A DNA stretch of 6,372 nucleotides, from assembly GCA_028293265.1 (NCBI GenBank), contig JAQGPB010000035.1, positions 1 to 6,372 of the forward strand, written 5' to 3'. Shown in pieces: positions 1-6,362 of this stretch; the first letter of the stretch is position 1, and each line of letters starts with the position of its first letter. The notes under the pieces are model-generated. The model was not told the origin of the DNA. It ran no database searches and worked only from the letters and a program-made list of their open reading frames with translations. The position numbers and the translations under genes were made by a program. This DNA comes from Pedosphaera sp. Its GTDB lineage: Bacteria > Verrucomicrobiota > Verrucomicrobiae > Limisphaerales > Pedosphaeraceae.

Positions 1-818
1 CCGCCCGCGAACTCAAGGTGCCGTTCGCGCTCGCGCACACTTATCTGGGACATTGGACCACGCGGTTCGCGCGCTACATTGTGCGCAACGGCCTGCTGGG
101 TGAAGTTCGCTGGGTGGATGGCTCCTATACCCAGGGCTGGCTCGCCACCAAACTCGAAGCCACCGGCCAGATGCAGGCATCGTGGCGCACCAACCCGAAG
201 CTGGCGGGCGGCGCCGGTTGCGGCGGCGACATTGGCACCCATGTGCTGATGCAAATCCGCTATATCACCGGATTGGAAATCACAGATGTCTCGGCGCACC
301 TGGAAACCTTTGTCGAAGGCCGCGCGAACGATGATCATTTCGTCGTCTATTCCAACCTGAACAACGGCGGCCGGGCGCTGGTGCGCTGCACGCAGATTGC
401 CATCGGCATAAAAAACGACATGGCATTGATGGTGGCCGGCACGAAAGGCACCTTGCGCTGGAGTTCCGACCAGCCGGAATGTGTCATCATCAATCTGCCC
501 AACCAGCCGGACCGCATCTATTGGCGCGGCGCGGTGACGCCGGGCGATGGGTTCATCCCTACGGACGTTCCCGCCGAACTGATGGCGGAACCGACCGTTC
601 CGGGCGGTCATCCCGAGGGGTTTCACGATGCTTTCGCGCGCCTGCATCGCTGCTTCGAGGCCGATGTGCGCAAATGGCAGGCGGACAGCAATTTCGTCCC
701 CGACGGCTCTAAGTATGCGACCATCGAAGACGGCTGGATGGGCATCGCGTTCATCGAAGCCTGCGTCGAAAGCAGCAGCAAGAAAGGCAATTGGACCGCG
801 ATGCCGAAGAAGATTTAG
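1..818 (+). CDS. Gfo/Idh/MocA family oxidoreductase, C-terminal part (5' end outside window)
   Basis: This is an NAD(P)-dependent sugar/cyclitol-type dehydrogenase fragment. The reading frame is open from base 3 (Ala-Arg-Glu-Leu-Lys-Val-Pro-Phe...), so the GTG at 18 is an internal codon and not the start. Roughly 120 N-terminal residues, with the Rossmann GxGxxG fold and the EKP motif, are missing to the left. Counting the Val at 18-20 as residue 1, the visible part starts with the strand 'VPFALAHTYLG' that follows the EKP helix. It continues with 'NGLLGEVRWVDGSYTQGWL' and the catalytic D-x-x-x-H signature GDIGTH (Asp71, His75), then the C-terminal beta-sheet domain with 'GTKGTLRW'. It ends with the usual helix 'IEDGWMGIAFIEACVESS' and stops at TAG 816-818. 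Family membership is clear; the substrate is not, since this family acts on many sugars, inositols and glycosides. No signal peptide can be judged. It converges on the gene at 857. Confidence 0.93.
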   Translation, partial: ARELKVPFALAHTYLGHWTTRFARYIVRNGLLGEVRWVDGSYTQGWLATKLEATGQMQASWRTNPKLAGGAGCGGDIGTHVLMQIRYITGLEITDVSAHLETFVEGRANDDHFVVYSNLNNGGRALVRCTQIAIGIKNDMALMVAGTKGTLRWSSDQPECVIINLPNQPDRIYWRGAVTPGDGFIPTDVPAELMAEPTVPGGHPEGFHDAFARLHRCFEADVRKWQADSNFVPDGSKYATIEDGWMGIAFIEACVESSSKKGNWTAMPKKI

Positions 819-856
819 TTTGAGACAATTCGTCCGCTCTCAGCAAGCAGTGCGCG

Positions 857-3394
857 TCAGCGACTCTCTGCTGCTGACCTCGTCGCCGTGGTGAAAATCA
901 CCCGATGAATTGGCGTGGGATAAGGCGCGTCCGGCCCTTTGGCCGCCTGCCACAAAACCCGGTTCAGCTCGTCCTCGGGAGCAAGGTCATAATGGCGAAA
1001 ATTCATCTGCGCGGATTTCTTCGCGCCGGGAGACGCGCTGGTATTTTTGGCGAGCATGTTGATCTGGGGCGTGATTGCTTGATATGAAACGGGCTCGGCA
1101 ACTTTGGTAAAGGAATTGAACATCGGCGTCGCGCCGGCGTCGTATTGCGTGAGCGGCGGCAGGCCGAGCACCAGCTCGATTGTGCGCACCATGCTCGCGG
1201 TCGTGTAAAGCGTGCTGTCCACCGCGCCACGCTTGCAGTACGGGCTGATCACCAGGCCAGCCGTGCGATGGGCGTCAACATGATCGGGACCGTTTTGCGC
1301 ATCGTCCTCAATTACAAAAATTGCCATCTCCTTCCAGAAACGGCTGTGCGAGGCGGCTTCCACAATCCGTCCCAGTCCAAGGTCATTGCTCGCCACGCTG
1401 GCATCGGGCGTGAACGTTCCCGGCTTGGTGCCGCTGGTGTGGTCTTCGCCGAGTGACATGATCATGAATCTTGGCAGCACGCCGGTTTGCTCGGCCTTTT
1501 GCAAATCTTCAATCCAGCCCTGCACCCGGTTCATGTCGCGACCAGCCGACCAGGTGCCGCGGTTGACGGACGGCACGCGCTTGGCGCCTTCGCCATAATT
1601 CTTGAAGCTCAGGCCATGGCGCTTGCAAAGGTCCCAAAGGTAGCCCGCGGACGGCACTTCCATTTCATCGTTGCCCGGCAGCTTGCCGTGCTTGGAATAG
1701 GAAAGAATCCACGAGCGCTGATTGTAATCGGTGGCCATCGCGGCATCGCACCAACTGTGGCCGTCAACACTCACCTCGCTGTTGCAATAAAGATTGTCCA
1801 GCAGCACATAATCCCGCGCGAGCTGGTGGTGGTTGGGCGTGACACTTTCGCCGTACATCACCAGGTTCGAATCACCGTTGCCCGCGGGCTTGCCTTGGGC
1901 ATCGCGGAAGTCGCCAAACACCTGGTCGTACGTGCGGTTTTCCTTGATGATGTAGAGCACGTATTTGATCGGACAAGCCTCGCCGACCTTGGCCGGGATC
2001 ACCGAATCGCTGGCGATGGGAGCTGTTTGAAACTGCTCCGGCGTGTAAGGCGAATTCTGGCGGACCTGCTTCGTGTAGGCGGCCATCTGCGCGTTGTCCG
2101 GCCGCCGGATGAAAGAAATGGAGCCGTCAAAAGTCCGGCCGATGTAATCGAACGCCGGCGGTTTGTGCAAATGGCGGGCATCGGAAGTGATGGCGGGAAA
2201 ATTGGCGCGCGAAGCCAGCCCCTTGCCATTGGCAACGAAAAGAGTCTGGCTGTCCGGGCTGACCGCAACCGCGCTCGGATACCAGCCGACCGGGACGAAG
2301 CCTTCGACCACGGAAACCGATTCGCCATCTTCGCGCGCTTTTTCGGAAGTTGAATTGGAAATGTCCACCACCGCCACGCTGTTGTTGTCAGCGTTGGCGA
2401 CAAACAACGTCTTGCCATCGGGCGAAACCGCCACGCCATCCGGCGTGCTTCCCTCCGGCGACTCTGGATAAAGCGACGTCGAGATGATTTCCCGCGTCCT
2501 TTCGGGAGGACGGCGGGACGGACTGGCCGCGTCCTCAGACCGTTCCAACGCCCGCGTCTGGATCACATGCACGGTGTTGTCACCCGAGCAGGCGACAAAC
2601 AGCCGGCCATCGGGCGACAAGGCCATGTCATTGGGCCGCAGGCCGACCGCGATATCGCGGACATGCCGCGCCTTCTCAGTATCCACAACGCTCACGCTCC
2701 GGCTGCCCCAATCGCTCACATACAAATGCCGGCGATCCGCCCCCAAGACGCACGTGTGCGGATGCTGACCCACCGGGATGGTCGTTTCGAGCGCGAGCGT
2801 TTTTGGATTGAGCACCCAGATTTCATGATTGGCCTCGTTGCAAACGTATAACTTCCCCGTGCCGGGATGAACTGCGATGCCTGCCAGAAAAACCTCAGTC
2901 GCCTCTTGGGATGGCGACACCGAGCGGTCCAACTTTGCTTCTCCATTTGTCCAATTGAACGCATGAATTTGCCCTGAATCTCCACCCGAAACAAAGCATT
3001 GCTTGCCATCGCTGCTGAAAGCCAGGCCGTTCCAGCTCTCCTCCAATGGAATAAACTGCGTCTCCTTCCGCGTGGCAATGTCAATCACCGTCAAGCCGTG
3101 CCGGTTGAATCCGCCGTGGGCGGCGAACAGGTGATTGCCATCCGGCGCCACCACCATCTTGAGTGCGAGGTCGCTCGTCGGCACATGCTCGCCCGCCGGA
3201 GTCACTCCCCAGCCGTTGAACAGAAGGTTTTTGTCCGGATGCAACCCCTGTCTCGCGCGGAGTTCCGCTCCATTGACGTCTTCATCCGCCTGGCGGACAG
3301 GCGAAGCTGCCATGACAGGCTTGATGCCAACCACGAGGACGAGGATTACCGCAACCAAAAGCCAAAAAGGAAGGAGCCGCTTCGCGCATTTCAT
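857..3394 (-). CDS. Exported YncE-like beta-propeller / phosphoesterase fusion protein (845 aa)
   Basis: The N-terminus is a signal peptide: basic Lys2-Arg6, a hydrophobic core at about 8-23, and a likely cut after VMA-A near residue 29-30. Residues about 76-392 contain some seven YVTN/NHL-like propeller blades, each with an 'AVSPDGKTLFVAN'-type strand and a 'VAVVD' strand. Residues about 473-765 are a phosphoesterase domain (PF04185, the acid phosphatase/phospholipase C group). It has the hallmark KENRTYD (484-490, Glu485-Asn486 likely metal ligands), a DGHSW segment (544-548), EDHTSG (650-655) and EDDAQNGPDHVDAHR (696-710), which supplies further acidic and His ligands. The protein probably cleaves a phosphate ester in the periplasm or outside the cell; the substrate is unknown. 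The ATG at 3394 is supported by a GAGG ribosome-binding site at 3399-3402 (4 nt spacing) and by the signal peptide. The stop is TGA at 857-859. Oddities are two arginine-rich segments (residues 32-49 and 284-299) that overlap DNA palindromes. Confidence 0.92.
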   Translation of the reverse strand: MKCAKRLLPFWLLVAVILVLVVGIKPVMAASPVRQADEDVNGAELRARQGLHPDKNLLFNGWGVTPAGEHVPTSDLALKMVVAPDGNHLFAAHGGFNRHGLTVIDIATRKETQFIPLEESWNGLAFSSDGKQCFVSGGDSGQIHAFNWTNGEAKLDRSVSPSQEATEVFLAGIAVHPGTGKLYVCNEANHEIWVLNPKTLALETTIPVGQHPHTCVLGADRRHLYVSDWGSRSVSVVDTEKARHVRDIAVGLRPNDMALSPDGRLFVACSGDNTVHVIQTRALERSEDAASPSRRPPERTREIISTSLYPESPEGSTPDGVAVSPDGKTLFVANADNNSVAVVDISNSTSEKAREDGESVSVVEGFVPVGWYPSAVAVSPDSQTLFVANGKGLASRANFPAITSDARHLHKPPAFDYIGRTFDGSISFIRRPDNAQMAAYTKQVRQNSPYTPEQFQTAPIASDSVIPAKVGEACPIKYVLYIIKENRTYDQVFGDFRDAQGKPAGNGDSNLVMYGESVTPNHHQLARDYVLLDNLYCNSEVSVDGHSWCDAAMATDYNQRSWILSYSKHGKLPGNDEMEVPSAGYLWDLCKRHGLSFKNYGEGAKRVPSVNRGTWSAGRDMNRVQGWIEDLQKAEQTGVLPRFMIMSLGEDHTSGTKPGTFTPDASVASNDLGLGRIVEAASHSRFWKEMAIFVIEDDAQNGPDHVDAHRTAGLVISPYCKRGAVDSTLYTTASMVRTIELVLGLPPLTQYDAGATPMFNSFTKVAEPVSYQAITPQINMLAKNTSASPGAKKSAQMNFRHYDLAPEDELNRVLWQAAKGPDAPYPTPIHRVIFTTATRSAAESR
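2495..2536. repeat. Palindromic element inside the propeller gene (insert 2)
   Basis: GAGGACG at 2506-2512 is the exact reverse complement of CGTCCTC at 2530-2536. After a one-base bulge the stem continues with CGG/CCG (2514-2516 with 2527-2529). A competing hairpin pairs CGTCCT 2495-2500 with AGGACG 2507-2512 around the loop TTCGGG. The 9-mer CCGCGTCCT also occurs directly repeated at 2492-2500 and 2527-2535. The segment encodes residues about 284-299 of the propeller protein (ERSEDAASPSRRPPER), a Ser/Pro/Arg-rich stretch between two blade strands where family members normally have only a short turn. That it was inserted is an inference; the inverted repeats are seen directly. Confidence 0.45.
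3247..3301. repeat. 55 bp palindromic, MITE/REP-like element inside the propeller gene (insert 1)
   Basis: The segment is bounded by a perfect 6 bp inverted repeat, CCTGTC (3247-3252) and GACAGG (3296-3301). With T3253 bulged, the terminal stem extends by CGC (3254-3256) against GCG (3293-3295). Inside are two further small palindromes: GCGGA-GT-TCCGC (3257-3268) and TCCGCC-T-GGCGGA (3285-3297). They are alternative pairings to the outer stem. The element encodes residues about 32-49 (PVRQADEDVNGAELRARQ), directly after the signal peptide and before the 'GLHPDKNLLFNGW' strand that normally opens this family's mature domain. The palindromes are seen directly; a mobile origin is inferred. Confidence 0.45.
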
Positions 3395-3430
3395 ATTGCC
3401 TCACGTTACGCCGACTCGTCCGGGAGAGAA

Positions 3431-3459
3431 ATTAAAAAAATCTTGAATCCATGTGACAA
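3431..3459 (-). promoter_or_regulatory. Sigma-70-like promoter of the propeller/phosphoesterase gene
   Basis: Read on the minus strand, TTGTCA (3454-3459; five of six matches to TTGACA) is followed by a 17 bp spacer and TTTAAT (3431-3436; five of six matches to TATAAT). Transcription would start near 3424, giving a leader of about 30 nt before the ATG at 3394 and its GAGG site. It sits in the 96 bp gap after the serine hydrolase stop, which suggests the propeller gene can be transcribed on its own. The -10 element overlaps a run of seven A:T pairs, so a chance match is possible. Confidence 0.5.
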
Positions 3460-3490
3460 TCAGGTGACCAAAAGCAACCCGCCAACTCGC

Positions 3491-4756
3491 TTATTTCTCC
3501 CGCACCGCCGCGCACACCATCTCGAGCACGCGGCGGATGCCATCATCGCCGCCCAGGCTGCCTTCGTTGAACGGCGTGCGCGCAATGGGCTTCCAATCGT
3601 CACGCGAAAGGTCCGGTTCCGGCTGCGGCAAACCGGTCAAAGCCGGTTCGTATTGGCCATTGTTGCCGCCCATTTTGTAAATCACGATGTCCAGCGAAGG
3701 CACGATAATGATTGCGAACCCGCCCGCGCCCGATTTCCAAAATGCATCGCGTGGCGCGCCGGCCACGTGGCCGTCGGAATTATTTTCAAATTGCAACGTA
3801 AAGGGACAATGCGGATTGAACGGCGACATCTGGTTGCAGCGCGCGATGTAATCGGCTGGCACCAACTGTTTCCCCGCCCACTTGCCCTGGTGCAACAGGC
3901 AATAGCCAAAGCGCAATGCATCGGTCGCGTGAACCGCGATGCTCCCCGCGCCGTTGGCATGCGGCATCATGAAATCGCCCCGGTGCAGGCAATATCCCCA
4001 CGCGCCCCAGCCCATCGGATCACCCAGCCGCGCCTTGATGAAATCCTGCAATTCCATGCCCGTCACGCGGCGCAACACCATCGAGGCAATGTGCGGCTCC
4101 GGCGAAGAATAGGAATAACCTGCGCCCGCATTCGTCCACATGGCGCACCGCAACGAAGATTGGTCGAGGTCGCGGATGTTCTGGCCCGGCACCGCCTTGA
4201 GCGGAAACGCCCGCCCCATCACCACCGCCGTCGGTGCGCCGCCTTCACCCGTATAACCGGCGGACATGCTCAACAATTGGCCGAGCGTGATGTCCGCCCG
4301 GCGCGCATCATCCAGCTTGCCATCCGTGCCGAACGCTTCCGGCAGAAATTTTTCCGTGAACACCTTCGTCTCCAATCCCTCGGGAATCTTGTCCCGAAAC
4401 TCCTGCAACATGATCCCGCAGGCGATGCTCGTGTAAGCCTTGCCCGTCGAAGCCATGTCCGGATTCACATTCCGGCTCGCGCGGCCGAAATACTTTTCAA
4501 ACACCAGATACCCGTTCCGCACCACCAGCAACCCGCCATTCTGCGTGCAACGCTCCGTAAACGTCCAAGCCTGCTCCAGCTTCGGCAAATCCATCCCCGC
4601 CTTCTCGCGCACCTGCGCCGCATCCGCCGCCACCCGCCACCCTCCCGCGCTGTCCGGCGGCGGGAAATAATCGGCGGCCAAAACCGAACAAGTTGAAACC
4701 CCAAGCAAAAGAACCGCCGGAAGCATCCAGCGAAGCGAACCGATGGTGAAATTCAT
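3491..4756 (-). CDS. Exported beta-lactamase-fold serine hydrolase (S12/class C type, 421 aa)
   Basis: This is a penicillin-binding-protein-like serine hydrolase (PF00144, Beta-lactamase/esterase/DD-peptidase group). The SxxK nucleophile motif is S103-T-G-K106 in 'DMASTGKAYTS'. The second motif region is Y214-S-Y216-S-S, with Tyr216 the best alignment to the catalytic Tyr, so Asn of YxN is replaced by Ser. The third motif is K341-S-G343 ('FWKSGAGGF'), equivalent to KTG, followed by the usual 'VPSLDIVIYKMGG' strands. I chose the ATG at 4754-4756 because it begins a good signal peptide: hydrophobic core about residues 11-27, cleavage near VLA-A at 27/28. The frame stays open to 4900, but that extension reads VRFPSPAP, the typical mistranslation of a tRNA 3' end. 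The Shine-Dalgarno is weak (TTGG region). The stop is TAA at 3491-3493. The likely role is hydrolysis of an ester, amide or peptide outside the cytoplasm; the substrate is unknown and beta-lactam resistance should not be assumed. Confidence 0.9.
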   Translation of the reverse strand: MNFTIGSLRWMLPAVLLLGVSTCSVLAADYFPPPDSAGGWRVAADAAQVREKAGMDLPKLEQAWTFTERCTQNGGLLVVRNGYLVFEKYFGRASRNVNPDMASTGKAYTSIACGIMLQEFRDKIPEGLETKVFTEKFLPEAFGTDGKLDDARRADITLGQLLSMSAGYTGEGGAPTAVVMGRAFPLKAVPGQNIRDLDQSSLRCAMWTNAGAGYSYSSPEPHIASMVLRRVTGMELQDFIKARLGDPMGWGAWGYCLHRGDFMMPHANGAGSIAVHATDALRFGYCLLHQGKWAGKQLVPADYIARCNQMSPFNPHCPFTLQFENNSDGHVAGAPRDAFWKSGAGGFAIIIVPSLDIVIYKMGGNNGQYEPALTGLPQPEPDLSRDDWKPIARTPFNEGSLGGDDGIRRVLEMVCAAVREK

Positions 4757-4809
4757 GCCGCCAAGGTCACAGTTGAAATCCGCGGAATCAAGATTTTTGT
4801 TGAAAAGGT

Positions 4810-4831
4810 GAGGCGACTTTGAAGTCTCCTT
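4810..4831 (-). terminator. Small hairpin between the tRNA remnant and the serine hydrolase; weak terminator candidate
   Basis: The arms 4810-4819 and 4822-4831 pair over GACTT/AAGTC plus outer GG/CC pairs, with one C-T mismatch and a closing G-T. Reading toward the serine hydrolase it is followed by CACCTTTTC, so the T run is short. It may be the relic terminator of the former tRNA gene or an element in the leader of the hydrolase. I found no convincing -35/-10 pair for the hydrolase in 4757-4858. Confidence 0.25.
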
Positions 4832-4858
4832 AAGAAAAGATACGCACGGATATTTCAA

Positions 4859-4890
4859 TGGAGCGGGTGAAGGGAATCGAACCCTCGTGA
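4859..4890 (-). pseudogene. tRNA-Gly 3' fragment (T-arm, acceptor 3' strand, CCA); candidate att site
   Basis: Read on the minus strand, the T-stem GAGGG (4882-4886) and CCCTT (4870-4874) enclose the seven-base loop TTCGATT (4875-4881). Next come the acceptor 3' strand CACCCGC (4863-4869), discriminator T (4862) and encoded CCA (4859-4861). An acceptor strand ending C-G-C implies a 5' strand GCGGGTG with G1-C72 and C2-G71. With U73 these are known glycine identity elements. No GCGGGTG lies in the expected place about 73 nt upstream, and the bases 4887-4914 do not form an anticodon arm with a 7 nt loop. So this is a fragment and not a working tRNA. It ends 23 bp after the amidase stop codon. 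Such 3' fragments are the usual scar of integrase-mediated insertion into a tRNA gene. Confidence 0.7.
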
Positions 4891-4913
4891 TTATTACCAA
4901 CTTGCAGGTTTAA

Positions 4914-6362
4914 TCAGTTCATGGCAATCGCCGGACGATTGCGTCCGAAGCCAGTCGCCTGCTCGAACATCTGCGCCATTTGGAGGAGTTCAAAATCGGC
5001 GCGATACCGACCCACGATTTGAATCCCAACAGGGAGGCCGTCGGACGTGAACCCCGCCGGCATGGAGACGCTCGGGCAGGCCGTGGTTGTGATCCAATAC
5101 GCCGATTTCATCCAGGCGATATAGTGCTCCATTTTAACCCCGGCGATTTCCTTTGGCCAGTCAAGCTTCGCGTCAAAGGGCGGCACTTGATTCACGGCGC
5201 AAATCACGAATTCGTATTTCTGCTGAAAGGTGCGCATCCGCTCCATGACCTGGTATTGAATCGTCATGGCTTTGGTCAGATCGGCCACGCTCAACCTCGC
5301 GCCCGCTTCAATCTCGTCAATGGCCTCAGGCTTCATTTCTCCACGATGGTCCGCCAAGAGCGAACCATAGTTGCTCCAACTGCGCCAGGCGCGCAGCGTG
5401 AGGAAGGCCTCATCCGCCCCACCAAGATCCGGGTGGGCAGCTTCGACGATGCAGCCAAGTCGCTCGAACGACGCGTGCTGTTTTTCCAGGACAGAGCGCA
5501 CCTCCGGGTGCAGCGGCAGCCCGCCAAGGTCGGGGCACCAGGCGACCCGCACGTCTTTCAGGCTTCGTTCGAGCGACTTGGTGAACACACCGGGATCCGA
5601 CGGATAACACGCGGGATCGCGCGCGTCCTGCCCGGCCATAACCGTCAGCAATAATGCAATGTCCCCGACGGTGCGCGCCAAAGGCCCTTTGACGGCCAGG
5701 TTACCGAAAGGTATTGCCGACGGCGCCATTGGGATTAATCCTACAGTCGGCCGGAACCCGACTACATTGTTGAAATTGCCTGGATTCCTCAAGGATCCCC
5801 CGAGATCGCTGCCATTGGCGATCGGCAGCATACCCGCAGCCAGAGCCGAAGCTGCTCCGCCACTTGATCCGCCGGCGGATTTGCTCAAATCGTAGGAATT
5901 GACAGTGGTGCCATAGACTTTGTTGTAGGTGTGTGAACCCATTCCAAATTCGGGAACATTTGTCTTTCCAATCGGCAGGGCGCCGGCGTTGCGCAGACGC
6001 TCGACGACCACCGAGTCGGCCTTCGGCATGTTATTCCGGAAGATTGGAGAACCGAGCGTGAACGGAAAACCGACAGCCGGTTCGATGTCCTTGAATGCAA
6101 TGGGCAAACCATGTAGTGGGCCGAGCGGCTCGCCGTAAGCCTGCTTGCGGTCGGCTGAGTCCGCCAAGGCCAGGCATTGATCGTCGCCCAGTTTGGCGAC
6201 GATGGCGTTAAGCTTCGGATTGAGCTTGGCGATTTGCCGCAGATGCGCAGTCATGACCTCGCGCGCAGAGAGCTGGCGGCTGCGAATCAACTGCGCGAGT
6301 TCGCGTGCGCTTGTGAAACACAGATCGTCGGGGGAAGGAACCGTGGCAGGCGATGCCGCCAT
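4914..6362 (-). CDS. Amidase signature family enzyme (482 aa, start possibly further upstream)
   Basis: The protein hydrolyses a C-N amide bond through the Ser-cisSer-Lys triad of the amidase signature family (PF01425). All three residues are visible with the canonical spacing. Lys91 is in 'GLPIAFKD'. The cis-Ser is Ser166 in GGSSGG. The nucleophile is Ser190 in 'GSDLGGSLRNPG', 24 residues after Ser166 as in FAAH. The C-terminal 'GFTSDGLPVGIQIVG' is also typical, and 482 aa is a normal full length. The variant G-S-D-L-G-G-S-L-R-N-P in place of G-T-D-x-G-G-S-x-R-x-P resembles broad amidases such as the 6-aminohexanoate-dimer hydrolase group. It lacks cues for GatA, as no GatB/GatC neighbour is present. 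The ATG at 6360-6362 has only 10 visible upstream bases, with no Shine-Dalgarno, and the frame stays open to the edge (Thr-Pro-Asn). An N-terminal extension or signal peptide beyond the window is therefore possible. The stop is TGA at 4914-4916. Substrate and cellular location are unknown. Confidence 0.93.
   Translation of the reverse strand: MAASPATVPSPDDLCFTSARELAQLIRSRQLSAREVMTAHLRQIAKLNPKLNAIVAKLGDDQCLALADSADRKQAYGEPLGPLHGLPIAFKDIEPAVGFPFTLGSPIFRNNMPKADSVVVERLRNAGALPIGKTNVPEFGMGSHTYNKVYGTTVNSYDLSKSAGGSSGGAASALAAGMLPIANGSDLGGSLRNPGNFNNVVGFRPTVGLIPMAPSAIPFGNLAVKGPLARTVGDIALLLTVMAGQDARDPACYPSDPGVFTKSLERSLKDVRVAWCPDLGGLPLHPEVRSVLEKQHASFERLGCIVEAAHPDLGGADEAFLTLRAWRSWSNYGSLLADHRGEMKPEAIDEIEAGARLSVADLTKAMTIQYQVMERMRTFQQKYEFVICAVNQVPPFDAKLDWPKEIAGVKMEHYIAWMKSAYWITTTACPSVSMPAGFTSDGLPVGIQIVGRYRADFELLQMAQMFEQATGFGRNRPAIAMN

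Noticed and set aside
856..878. Inverted repeat GTCAGC/GCTGAC in the convergent gap, as a bidirectional terminator
   Set aside because: The stem is only 6 bp with an 11 nt loop, no T tract follows on either strand, and half of it codes the last residues of the propeller protein.
1487..2353. Plus-strand open frame of 288 codons inside the propeller/phosphoesterase gene
   Set aside because: It is antisense to conserved catalytic motifs and has no recognisable domain or ribosome-binding site. It is a shadow frame.
3466..3495. Possible terminator after the serine hydrolase (AGCGA/TTGCT stem then TTT)
   Set aside because: The stem has five weak pairs including a G-T, with a 9 nt loop and a very short T run. 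It is not convincing.
2999..4696. Long plus-strand open frame of 565 codons across the propeller and serine hydrolase genes
   Set aside because: It is antisense to two well-supported genes and crosses their promoter gap. It is very rich in Arg, His and Ala without any domain motif, so it is a GC-driven shadow.
4830..4858. Promoter for the serine hydrolase from TTGAAA (4853-4858)
   Set aside because: At 16-18 bp spacing the candidate -10 elements match the consensus poorly (for example TCTTAA).
4859..4935. A complete, functional tRNA-Gly or intron-split tRNA
   Set aside because: No GCGGGTG 5' strand, D-arm or 7 nt anticodon loop precedes the T-arm. The upstream bases are the end of the amidase gene, leaving no room for an intron.
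4980..5654. Plus-strand open frame of 224 codons inside the amidase gene
   Set aside because: It lies opposite a complete amidase with intact catalytic triad, and its composition is typical of an antisense shadow.
5867..5880. Perfect 14 bp palindrome ATCCGCCGGCGGAT in the amidase gene
   Set aside because: It encodes the conserved Ser-Ala-Gly-Gly-Ser part of the catalytic signature. Codon choice explains it, and no flanking repeat structure is present.
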